Shown one piece after another: positions 1 to 6,094 of a DNA stretch of 15,591 nucleotides. Position 1 is the stretch's first letter; each line of letters starts with the position of its first letter. Below the pieces are notes generated by a model that worked only from the letters and a program-made list of their open reading frames with translations, ran no database searches and was not told where the DNA came from. A program made the position numbers and the translations under genes. Where the stretch lies: positions 1 through 15,591 of the forward strand of contig JAQXFT010000198.1 in assembly GCA_029005335.1 (NCBI GenBank), given 5' to 3'. This DNA comes from Oscillospiraceae bacterium (GTDB taxonomy: Bacteria; Bacillota; Clostridia; Oscillospirales; Ruminococcaceae).

Positions 1-777
1 CTCCTTGGCATATACATAGAGAGCTACTGTAAGGGTTGAACCTGAACTCGAAAGACCACTTATAAAGCCATTCAGAGTATGTGCAAAGCCTGCTGTAAAG
101 AGAAGTGCAGCTGATTCTCCGAGTATTCTTCCTGCTGAAAGAATACAGCCTGTTATTACACCGTCAACGCAGTTCGGAAGCACAACAGTCCTGATTACTC
201 TCCACTTTCCTGCACCAAGTCCGAACGCTCCTTCACGATAGCTGTCCGGAACTGTTTTCAGGCTCTCCTGAGTAGTTCTCATAATGGTCGGGAGGTTCAT
301 GATTACAAGTGTCAATGCTCCTGCAATCAGTGATGTCTGAAAGCCCATGAACTGACAGAAAAACAACATTCCGACAAGTCCGTATATTATTGATGGTATT
401 CCTGAAAGTGTCTCAGCGGCATATTCAATAATTCCCACAAGCTTTTTATTCTGTGCATATTCCGTAAGATATACCGCTGAGCCTACTCCCAGAGGAAGAA
501 CTATCAGAAGTGTGGCAATAAGCATATAAAGAGTATTTGCAATATCAGGAAGTATTCCTGTTTTTCCCGAAAGATAACTGGGAGATGTCGAAAGAAGCTC
601 CCATGTTATATTCGGTATCCCTTTTAAAAGTACATATCCGATTATAAAAAGCGTTACAGCACAGGTAAATATTACAGATAATGCCATAAGCGTTTTCATT
701 GCAAAAATATAGAATCTGCGTCCTGATGATGTATTTGTGCTGCCCTTTGCAAGTGAAAGTGTTTTTACATTTTCCAT
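1..777 (-). CDS. pstA: Phosphate ABC transporter permease PstA (C-terminus cut by window edge)
   Basis: One of the two membrane subunits of the high-affinity phosphate importer PstSCAB. Reading from ATG at 777 gives 259 codons with no stop before the left edge, so the C-terminus lies outside. Membrane segments are visible at about residues 28-50, 75-104, 124-142 and 150-166, with another starting near 206. The EAA loop that docks the ATPase lies at about 178-206 (ESLKTVPDSYREGAFGLGAG, then KWRVIRTVVLP). The subfamily pattern SGIPSIIYGLVG sits at 125-136. The start lies 3 nt after the pstC stop, with a GGAGAG-type ribosome binding site inside the end of pstC, so the two are translationally coupled. 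The usual next genes, pstB and phoU, would be to the left. The family call is confident; pstA rather than pstC follows from gene order and sequence. Confidence 0.95.
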   Translation of the reverse strand, partial: MENVKTLSLAKGSTNTSSGRRFYIFAMKTLMALSVIFTCAVTLFIIGYVLLKGIPNITWELLSTSPSYLSGKTGILPDIANTLYMLIATLLIVLPLGVGSAVYLTEYAQNKKLVGIIEYAAETLSGIPSIIYGLVGMLFFCQFMGFQTSLIAGALTLVIMNLPTIMRTTQESLKTVPDSYREGAFGLGAGKWRVIRTVVLPNCVDGVITGCILSAGRILGESAALLFTAGFAHTLNGFISGLSSSGSTLTVALYVYAKE

Positions 778-780
778 AGT

Positions 781-1650
781 TTATCTCTCCTTGTCACGTT
801 TCAGAAAGAAATTAAGTGCGGCATTTATCAGCATTATGAAAAGGAACAGTACAAGAGCTATTGAAAAGAGTGCTTCCCTCTGAAGTCCCGAAGAATATGA
901 CATTTCACTTGCTACAGCCGTTGTAAGGAATCTTACGCTCTGGAAAAGTGACGGCATATTCGGAACGTTTCCGGATACCATTATAACTGCCATAGCTTCT
1001 CCGATAGCTCTTCCTACTCCAAGTACCACCGAGGCGGTGATTCCGCTTTTTGCTGCCGGAACAGATACCTTGAAATATGTCTCTACAGGTGTTGCTCCCA
1101 GTGCAAGAGATGCATATTCATAATCCTTCGGAACTGCCTCAAGAGATGTCATTGATACTGATATAATCGACGGAAGTATCATTACAGCAAGTACGACAAC
1201 AGATGCCAGCAGACTTGCTCCGTCGGGTATTCCGAATATATTTTTTATAGCAGGCACAAGTATGAGCATTCCGACAAGTCCATATACAACTGAGGGTATG
1301 CCGGCAAGAAGCTTTACTGCACTCTGCACCGTAGCCTTTATCTTCGGGGGTGCAAGCTTTGCAAGATATACTGCTGTAAAGAATCCCACCGGAACTCCCA
1401 GAAGAATTGCTCCGGCTGTACCGTAAATACTCGTGAGTATGAAAGGCAGGATTCCATATGACGGCGTACTTGCTGTGGAAGCCCATGTCTTTCCGAAAAG
1501 AAATTTAAACAGTCCGATTTCCTTTATTGCAGGTATTCCCGCAATAATCAGATAAATTGTTATGAGAAGCACACAGGCTATTGTAATCAGCCCCAGAATA
1601 AGAAATATTCCGTGTACTGCATTTTCAAAAATTCTGCTCTTGTTTTTCAT
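781..1650 (-). CDS. pstC: Phosphate ABC transporter permease PstC
   Basis: Second membrane subunit of the Pst phosphate importer, 289 residues, a normal length. Hydrophobic segments lie at about residues 14-40, 67-97, 113-134, 146-166, 203-226 and 259-282, consistent with six helices. The cytoplasmic EAA loop is at about 171-206 (EAVPKDYEYASLALGATPVE onward) and is followed by GRAIGEAMAV, typical of PstC. GIPSVVYGLVG at 118-128 matches the same position in PstA, as expected for paralogous permeases. The start is 4 nt below the pstS stop, with an AAGGGA-like ribosome binding site inside the end of pstS. The operon order pstS-pstC-pstA is canonical. Confidence 0.95.
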   Translation of the reverse strand: MKNKSRIFENAVHGIFLILGLITIACVLLITIYLIIAGIPAIKEIGLFKFLFGKTWASTASTPSYGILPFILTSIYGTAGAILLGVPVGFFTAVYLAKLAPPKIKATVQSAVKLLAGIPSVVYGLVGMLILVPAIKNIFGIPDGASLLASVVVLAVMILPSIISVSMTSLEAVPKDYEYASLALGATPVETYFKVSVPAAKSGITASVVLGVGRAIGEAMAVIMVSGNVPNMPSLFQSVRFLTTAVASEMSYSSGLQREALFSIALVLFLFIMLINAALNFFLKRDKER

Positions 1651-1654
1651 AGAA

Positions 1655-2470
1655 TCATTCCCTTGCCGGAACTACGCCTGCACTGTAAATTATGCTTTCT
1701 GCTTCCTCTGAAAGGGCGTAGTCAAAAAATTTCTTAGCCGTATCCGAGAGCTGTTTGTCTGTCTTTGTAACAAGTACAAAGGGTCTCTGTACAGCATAGC
1801 TTCCGTTTTTGATTGTATCTTCTGTCGGATAAACTCCGTTTACTGATACTGCTTTTACTGTATCCTTTACTGATGCCAGAGAAGCATATCCGATTGCATT
1901 TTCATTTCCTGCAACAGTGGTTATAACATCTCCGGTTGATGTAAGCTCCTGACGGTATTTGCATTTATCTTCTGTACCTGTTACAGATTCAAATCCGTCT
2001 CTTGTACCGCTTCCAGCCTCACGTCCTATGAGGACAATTTCAAGGTCGTCTCCGCCAAGCTCGCTCCAGTTTGTAATTTCGCCCGTATAGATTTTTGAAA
2101 CCTCATCAAGGCTTAAATCGTCCACACCGTTTGCCGGATTTACTACCAATGCGATTCCGTCATATGCAAGGGCTGTTTCAGTCAGTCCGGAGGCTTTTTC
2201 TTCATCTTTAAGCTTTCGGCTTGAAAGTCCTATATCGCATCTTCCCTCCGATACTGCTGTTATTCCTGAGCCTGAACCAGTCGGATTGTATGTGAATGAT
2301 ATTCCGGCATTATTCGCCTGAAAAGCTTCTCCCAAAGCTCCGATTACCTTTTCCATAGATGTAGAGCCGTCAGTCGATACCGTACCGCCAGCCGTATCCT
2401 GATTTCCACAGCCTTCCAGAACTGCAAGGCACATAAGAAATGATGTCGCACTTAAAATCATTTTCTTCAT
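1655..2470 (-). CDS. pstS: Phosphate-binding lipoprotein PstS
   Basis: Extracellular phosphate receptor that delivers phosphate to PstC/PstA. The protein has 271 residues. It begins with a lipoprotein signal: KK, then a hydrophobic stretch, then LEGC with the lipid-carrying Cys at 21. Glu at -2 is an unusual lipobox residue. Phosphate-contact motifs of the family are present: STDGSTSM at 32-39, GSGSG at 65-69, and REAGSGTRDGFES at 150-162. IGYASLASV at 193-201 is also typical. ATG at 2470 follows AAAGGAG (2480-2486) by 9 nt. It is first in the operon and probably induced by phosphate starvation, as in other Firmicutes, although the PhoP site is not clear-cut. Confidence 0.96.
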   Translation of the reverse strand: MKKMILSATSFLMCLAVLEGCGNQDTAGGTVSTDGSTSMEKVIGALGEAFQANNAGISFTYNPTGSGSGITAVSEGRCDIGLSSRKLKDEEKASGLTETALAYDGIALVVNPANGVDDLSLDEVSKIYTGEITNWSELGGDDLEIVLIGREAGSGTRDGFESVTGTEDKCKYRQELTSTGDVITTVAGNENAIGYASLASVKDTVKAVSVNGVYPTEDTIKNGSYAVQRPFVLVTKTDKQLSDTAKKFFDYALSEEAESIIYSAGVVPARE

Positions 2471-2508
2471 AGCTATTAACTCCTTTGTAATTTTTCTTTA
2501 CAGTCAAT

Positions 2509-2537
2509 ATTATAATACCGTCATGTTAAGTTTAAAA
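2509..2537 (-). promoter_or_regulatory. Promoter of pstSCA, possible Pho-type control
   Basis: On the minus strand there is a perfect -10 TATAAT (2509-2514). The -35 position is poor (TTTTAA, 2532-2537), which suggests dependence on an activator. A TTAACA hexamer (2526-2531), similar to the half-site bound by Firmicutes PhoP, lies between the two, but the 11-bp-spaced repeats of a classic Pho box are not convincing. The untranslated leader would be about 30 nt. Phosphate control is inferred mainly from the genes served. Confidence 0.45.
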
Positions 2538-2617
2538 CCGTTCATATCGAAAATCTATGTAAAATTTTTCACGGAAAGCATCTTATCAATATAAAAATGC
2601 AGGTTGTCCTGAAAAAG

Positions 2618-2646
2618 TTGCATATGAAATTTCATTATGCTATAAT
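2618..2646 (+). promoter_or_regulatory. Promoter of the ABC exporter operon with a palindromic spacer
   Basis: TTGCAT (2618-2623), a 17-bp spacer and TATAAT (2641-2646), with a TG extension at 2638-2639. The 21 bases at 2620-2640 form an imperfect palindrome: GCATA and TATGC arms around TGAAATTTCA, off by one base. This occupies the spacer exactly and could be an operator. The AAAGGAG ribosome binding site of the next gene is at 2666-2672. Confidence 0.7.
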
Positions 2647-2679
2647 CAGACTGTAAAAAAAATATAAAGGAGTGCTTGA

Positions 2680-3594
2680 ATGGAAAATATTATTGAAATC
2701 AGAAATCTTTGCAAATCCTTCGGAGATGTCAGAGCCGTGCAGAATCTCAGCTTTAATGTTAAAAAAGGCGAGCTTTTTGCATTTTTAGGGGTAAACGGTG
2801 CGGGAAAAAGCACCACAATTTCTATGATTTGCGGACAGCTTCAAAAGGATTCCGGAAGCATAACAATTTCCGGCAAGGATACTGACAGGAATATTGACGA
2901 GGTAAAAAGAAATTTAGGAGTCGTCTTTCAGAATTCCGTACTGGACAAGGCTCTTTCAGTTTATGACAATCTGAAAAGCAGAGCTTCACTCTATGGCATT
3001 AACGGCAGGGATTTTAAAAATCGTCTGTCAGAGCTTGCAGGGCTTCTGGATTTTGAAAATCTCCTGAATCGTACTGTCGGAAAGCTCTCAGGCGGTCAGC
3101 GTCGAAGAATCGATATTGCCCGTGCATTGTTTCATAAGCCCGAAATTCTGATTCTGGACGAACCTACTACCGGTCTTGACCCTCAGACAAGAAAAATTCT
3201 CTGGGACGTTGTCACAAAATTAAGGCGTGATGAAAATATGACCGTATTCCTTACTACTCACTATATGGAGGAGGCTTCTGACGCTGACTATGTTATAATT
3301 CTGAACAGCGGTAAAATTGTTGCAGAGGGTACTCCGCTTCAGCTTAAAAATTCGTATACAGGCGATTTCATTACATTCTACGGACTGACTGAACCGCAGA
3401 TAAAATCACTCGGGCTTCCGTATGAAAAAATCCGTGACGCTTATCGCATCAAAGTTAAGAATACAAAATCAGCAACGGAGCTTATTATAAAGTATCCGGA
3501 GCTGTTTTCGGATTACGAAATAACCAAGGGAAAAATGGACGACGTATTCTTAGCAGTAACAGGCAGTAAAATTTCAGGAGGTGACATACAATGA
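2680..3594 (+). CDS. ABC transporter ATP-binding protein, DrrA-like exporter family
   Basis: Cytoplasmic ATPase that powers the permease encoded next. All nucleotide-binding elements are present in 304 residues: Walker A GVNGAGKS (37-44), Q-loop Gln84, signature LSGGQ (136-140), Walker B ILILDEP (156-162), D-loop GLD (165-167) and switch His194. The C-terminal ~90 residues, including KMDDVFLAVTG, match the extension of daunorubicin/ABC-2 exporters rather than importers. The start follows AAAGGAG by 7 nt. It overlaps the permease gene by 4 nt (ATGA), indicating translational coupling. The substrate cannot be read from the sequence. Multidrug or antimicrobial export, or export of a lipid or sugar precursor, are all possible. 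Confidence 0.92.
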   Translation: MENIIEIRNLCKSFGDVRAVQNLSFNVKKGELFAFLGVNGAGKSTTISMICGQLQKDSGSITISGKDTDRNIDEVKRNLGVVFQNSVLDKALSVYDNLKSRASLYGINGRDFKNRLSELAGLLDFENLLNRTVGKLSGGQRRRIDIARALFHKPEILILDEPTTGLDPQTRKILWDVVTKLRRDENMTVFLTTHYMEEASDADYVIILNSGKIVAEGTPLQLKNSYTGDFITFYGLTEPQIKSLGLPYEKIRDAYRIKVKNTKSATELIIKYPELFSDYEITKGKMDDVFLAVTGSKISGGDIQ

Positions 3595-4487
3595 ACGGAC
3601 TTTTTTCTCTTATACAGCGAAACTGCAAGCTTTTTTTCAAGGACAGGGGAATGTTCTTTACATCTCTTATAACCCCTGCAATACTTCTTGTACTCTACAT
3701 AACCTTTCTCGGAAAGGTTTATAAGGATAGCTTTGAATCTGCAATGCCCAAAGGATTTACACTTCCTGATGAGCTTATAAATGCCTGCGTAGGCGGTGAA
3801 CTGGTATCCTCTCTGCTTGCGGTATGCTGTGTGACTGTAGCATTCTGCTCCAATATGCTTATGGTACAGGATAAAGTAAACGGTACGAGGCGTGACCTTA
3901 CTATGTCACCGGTAAAAAAATCTACCCTTGCAATGAGCTACTATATTTCAACACTTATAAGCACTTTAATTGTATGCCTTGCTACTGCCGGACTTTGCTT
4001 CATCTATCTTGCAAATACAGGCTGGTATCTTTCCGCAGAAGATGTCTTATGCATAATTCTTGATGTAATTCTGCTTACCCTTTTCGGAACAGCATTATCA
4101 TCTGTTATCAATGTGTTTTTAAGCTCTCAGGGACAGATTTCGGCAGTCGGTACAATTATGAGTGCAGGCTACGGATTCATATGCGGAGCTTATATGCCTA
4201 TCTCAAATTTCTCAGAGGGATTGCAGAAAGTAATTTCATTTCTCCCCGGAACTTACGGAACTTCATTGTTGAGGAATCATGCTCTCAGAGGTACTTTTGA
4301 GGAAATGAAATCACAGAACGTTCCGGAAAATCTTGTTGACGGAATCGCAGAGTCAATCGACTGCAACCCCGAATTTTTCGGAAATTCCATAGAAATCGGT
4401 ACAATGTATATAATTATGACAGTTTCCGTAATCCTGCTGATTGGAATATATATTCTTATAAATGCCCTGCACAGTAAAAAATCTTAA
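3591..4487 (+). CDS. ABC-2 type transporter permease
   Basis: Membrane partner of the preceding ATPase, 298 residues. About six hydrophobic segments are visible (22-40, 72-92, 113-137, 152-178, 184-206, 272-291). An amphipathic stretch with DKVNGTRRDLTMSPVKKS (94-111) sits before the third segment, where the ATPase contact of ABC-2 permeases is expected. The motif around GFICGAYMPISNF and SFLPGTYGTSLLRN (195-229) is typical of the ABC2_membrane family. A long loop between about 208 and 270 is probably extracellular. The start overlaps the ATPase stop, so the two subunits are made together. No clear terminator follows; a separate strong promoter begins 7 nt after the stop. Confidence 0.9.
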   Translation: MNGLFSLIQRNCKLFFKDRGMFFTSLITPAILLVLYITFLGKVYKDSFESAMPKGFTLPDELINACVGGELVSSLLAVCCVTVAFCSNMLMVQDKVNGTRRDLTMSPVKKSTLAMSYYISTLISTLIVCLATAGLCFIYLANTGWYLSAEDVLCIILDVILLTLFGTALSSVINVFLSSQGQISAVGTIMSAGYGFICGAYMPISNFSEGLQKVISFLPGTYGTSLLRNHALRGTFEEMKSQNVPENLVDGIAESIDCNPEFFGNSIEIGTMYIIMTVSVILLIGIYILINALHSKKS

Positions 4488-4493
4488 TAATTC

Positions 4494-4522
4494 TTGACAA
4501 ACCGGAAAATATGCTGTATAAT
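4494..4522 (+). promoter_or_regulatory. Consensus promoter of the RNHCP leader and gene
   Basis: Perfect TTGACA (4494-4499), a 17-bp spacer and perfect TATAAT (4517-4522). Transcription would start near 4529 and leave a leader of about 150 nt. A 7-bp inverted repeat (GGAAAAT 4504-4510, ATTTTCC 4534-4540) flanks the -10 and might be an operator, though it could be chance in this AT-rich DNA. Such a strong promoter before such a long leader suggests control after initiation. Confidence 0.85.
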
Positions 4523-4570
4523 AAAATTATCAGATTTTCCATGACTATAAAATTTAAGGAGATGTAATTT

Positions 4571-4606
4571 TTGAATAAAAAAACATATACGGAGATAGTA
4601 TCCTGA
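4571..4606 (+). CDS. Putative leader peptide, 11 codons, upstream of the RNHCP gene
   Basis: A very short ORF starting at TTG and encoding (f)MNKKTYTEIVS. AAGGAG (4556-4561) lies 9 nt before it, a good spacing. Its last codons overlap the 5' arm of a 10-bp stem (4590-4599) whose 3' arm abuts the ribosome binding site of the RNHCP gene. This is the layout of translational attenuators in which a ribosome on a short leader ORF decides whether the downstream gene is read. The TTG start and the lack of comparison data make it tentative. An ATG at 4562 is followed directly by a stop and lies too close to the AAGGAG. Confidence 0.5.
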   Translation: MNKKTYTEIVS

Positions 4607-4673
4607 CCGGGAGGAAAGGATTTTTATATCTCTCTTCCTCCCAGAGGAGTTTTAAAAACTATCTTCGGAGGAA
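4590..4673 (+). promoter_or_regulatory. Candidate attenuator: competing stems over the RNHCP ribosome binding site
   Basis: Three pairings can be drawn. The outer stem joins 4590-4599 to 4658-4667 (10 pairs, one G-U). An inner stem joins GGGAGGAA (4609-4616) to TTCCTCCC (4635-4642). Alternatively, TTCCTCC (4635-4641) can pair with GGAGGAA (4667-4673), which is the ribosome binding site of the RNHCP gene. The copies at 4610-4616 and 4667-4673 are identical, so they compete for the same complement, as in an ermC-type switch. A short AGTTTTAAAAACT dyad (4649-4661) could add another state. The direction of control is inferred only. Confidence 0.55.
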
Positions 4674-4679
4674 ATCAGA

Positions 4680-5108
4680 ATGAACCGTGAAAATAAACGA
4701 AAAGCATACGAAAAAGGATATTACAAAAATCACCCGTGCAAAGATATTTTTATCTGTAAGGTGTGCGGCAGGCAGGTCTTCCCTGACGGTGCAGGAACTA
4801 ATCACAGAAATCATTGTCCGAACTGCCTTTCAAGCCTTCACCTCGATAACGAACCGGGAGACCGTGCCTCCGACTGCGGAGGAATTATGGAGCCTGTCGC
4901 AGTATGGGTACGAAAGGGCGGAGACTGGGCAATTATTCACCGCTGCAGACGCTGCGGAAAGCTCTCTTCAAACCGCATTGCTGCCGACGATAACCCTATG
5001 AAGCTGATGAGCATAGCTATGAAGCCACTTTGCGAAACACCATTCCCGATTGAAAGAATTGAAGAAATGACTGCTCTTATGGGCGGTGACGGAAAGCTTA
5101 ACCGATAA
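4680..5108 (+). CDS. RNHCP domain-containing zinc-binding protein
   Basis: A 142-residue protein carrying the family's name motif, RNHCPNC, at 43-49. Likely metal ligands are CxxC at 26-29, H45/C46/C49, C66 and CxxC at 89-92, suggesting zinc ribbons. Other family hallmarks are present: SLHLD (52-56), PGDRASDCGGIMEP (59-72), IIHRCRRCG (85-93) and NRIAADDN (98-105). The first 22 residues are basic, which would suit RNA or ribosome contact. No enzymatic function is established to my knowledge. The start follows GGAGGAA (4667-4673). A different reading frame also runs through here (4687-5001) but lacks these motifs. Its leader suggests translation-linked regulation. The family call is confident; the role is unknown. 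Confidence 0.9.
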   Translation: MNRENKRKAYEKGYYKNHPCKDIFICKVCGRQVFPDGAGTNHRNHCPNCLSSLHLDNEPGDRASDCGGIMEPVAVWVRKGGDWAIIHRCRRCGKLSSNRIAADDNPMKLMSIAMKPLCETPFPIERIEEMTALMGGDGKLNR

Positions 5109-5115
5109 AAAATAT

Positions 5116-5151
5116 GCCGGCAGCCGGAATAAAATCCGGTTGCCGGCTTTT
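5116..5151. terminator. Strong bidirectional terminator between convergent genes
   Basis: A 13-bp GC-rich stem (5116-5128 with 5135-5147, one G-U pair) closes a 6-nt loop. It is followed by TTTT on the plus strand. On the minus strand it is followed by a U-rich run, since the plus strand has an A-run at 5107-5112. It sits between the RNHCP stop (5108) and the AraC stop (5160), so it probably ends transcripts from both sides. Confidence 0.9.
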
Positions 5152-5159
5152 GATATGTG

Positions 5160-6038
5160 CTATTTTTCGGTTACTGCAATCCAGATTTCACAGGTGTAAT
5201 CCGGGTCGTCAATATCCTCTGACGGATAGACCTCAAGCTCAATTCCATGTGCATATTCATAGCGTTCGCTCTGGGGGAAAAATTCTGTTACGATTCTGCG
5301 GTATGTTTCTGAAAATGCATCGGGCATTTTACCGGTACAGGTAAAAACAGCATATGTTTTTGCGGGAATTTCAATAATCTCCAAATCATCATCACTGACT
5401 GCTCTGCCGTCGTATTCCACACCGATACCATAGGGAAATTGTAAAGCTTCCATATCTTCGGAAAAGCATATTCCCAGCAAGCCTTTAAGCCTTAAATTCT
5501 GAGGGAAATAATTTATAATTCTGGAAATTGTTCCGTCCTTTGTACACTCGTCCCAGAATTTTGAAATATCCTCCGTAGCAGTAGCGTTCTGGGGCTTGCT
5601 TACCTGCCTGCGTTTGCAGATAATACTGAAAGCATCAAGCTTTTCGATTCTGTAATCCATTGTACTTCCTCCTGTTAAAATTAATTTTACAGACAGTCGG
5701 GAAAATGATTTTGCATTTGCACCGTTGCGAACCTCTTTGGGTGTAACTCCTTGAAAACGTGTAAATGCACGGGTAAAGCTTTCCGGAGTATCATATCCGT
5801 ATTTAAGAGCGATGTCGATTACTTTTTTATCACTGTGCATAAGCTCCTCAGCCGCTGATGAAAGCCTACGCATTCTGATATAGTCCCCTGCTGTAAAACC
5901 GCACAGAATACTGAATACCCTCTGAAAGTGAAAGGGCGATGAGTATGCTGCCTTTGCCGTCTCCTCAAGACTGATTTCCTCTGTAAGATGAGCTTCTATA
6001 TAATCGATTGCCCTTTGAATTGACTTTATCCATTCCAT
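5160..6038 (-). CDS. AraC-family regulator with GyrI-like effector-binding domain
   Basis: A transcription factor of 292 residues. The N-terminal ~105 residues form the AraC double helix-turn-helix: first helix pair near 24-43 (EISLEETAKAAYSSPFHFQR), second near 73-95 (VIDIALKYGYDTPESFTRAF), with the usual FQGVTPKEVR at 95-104. From about 127 to the end, a domain starting MDYRIEKL and ending YTCEIWIAVTEK resembles GyrI/BmrR-type small-molecule binding domains. This architecture is common in regulators of drug response. The start follows AGGAGG closely. Inside the gene, AGGAGG at 5668-5673 sits 7 nt before an in-frame ATG (codon 127) exactly at the domain border, so a free ligand domain might also be made. 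Whether it controls the nearby exporter is unknown. Confidence 0.9.
   Translation of the reverse strand: MEWIKSIQRAIDYIEAHLTEEISLEETAKAAYSSPFHFQRVFSILCGFTAGDYIRMRRLSSAAEELMHSDKKVIDIALKYGYDTPESFTRAFTRFQGVTPKEVRNGANAKSFSRLSVKLILTGGSTMDYRIEKLDAFSIICKRRQVSKPQNATATEDISKFWDECTKDGTISRIINYFPQNLRLKGLLGICFSEDMEALQFPYGIGVEYDGRAVSDDDLEIIEIPAKTYAVFTCTGKMPDAFSETYRRIVTEFFPQSERYEYAHGIELEVYPSEDIDDPDYTCEIWIAVTEK
5658..5673 (-). promoter_or_regulatory. Internal ribosome binding site and in-frame ATG at the domain boundary
   Basis: On the minus strand AGGAGG (5668-5673) is followed after 7 nt by ATG (5660-5658), in frame with the AraC-type gene. The resulting 166-residue product (5660 down to 5160) would be the GyrI-like domain alone. 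The codons for Gly-Gly make part of this motif likely by chance, so use as a real start is uncertain. Confidence 0.4.
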
Positions 6039-6065
6039 GATTCTTTCCTCCTGTTCTGTACTTCA

Positions 6066-6094
6066 ATTATAACAGATGACAGAAAGCTTTTCAT
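6066..6094 (-). promoter_or_regulatory. Promoter of the AraC-family gene
   Basis: On the minus strand TATAAT (6066-6071) is preceded by TGT, making an extended -10. The -35 region (TGAAAA or ATGAAA near 6088-6094) is weak. The site lies between the two genes and touches the stop codon of the HD-GYP gene. The AraC gene may therefore be read both from here and by readthrough from upstream. Confidence 0.5.

Noticed and set aside
2521..2560. A textbook Pho box before pstS
   Set aside because: Only one convincing TTAACA-like hexamer is visible; the 11-bp-spaced repeats expected for PhoP binding do not line up, so only a tentative note is given in the promoter entry.
4687..5001. A 104-codon reading frame overlapping the RNHCP gene
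   Set aside because: It has no ribosome binding site of its own at the right place, and the other frame carries all the conserved Cys/His motifs of a known family.
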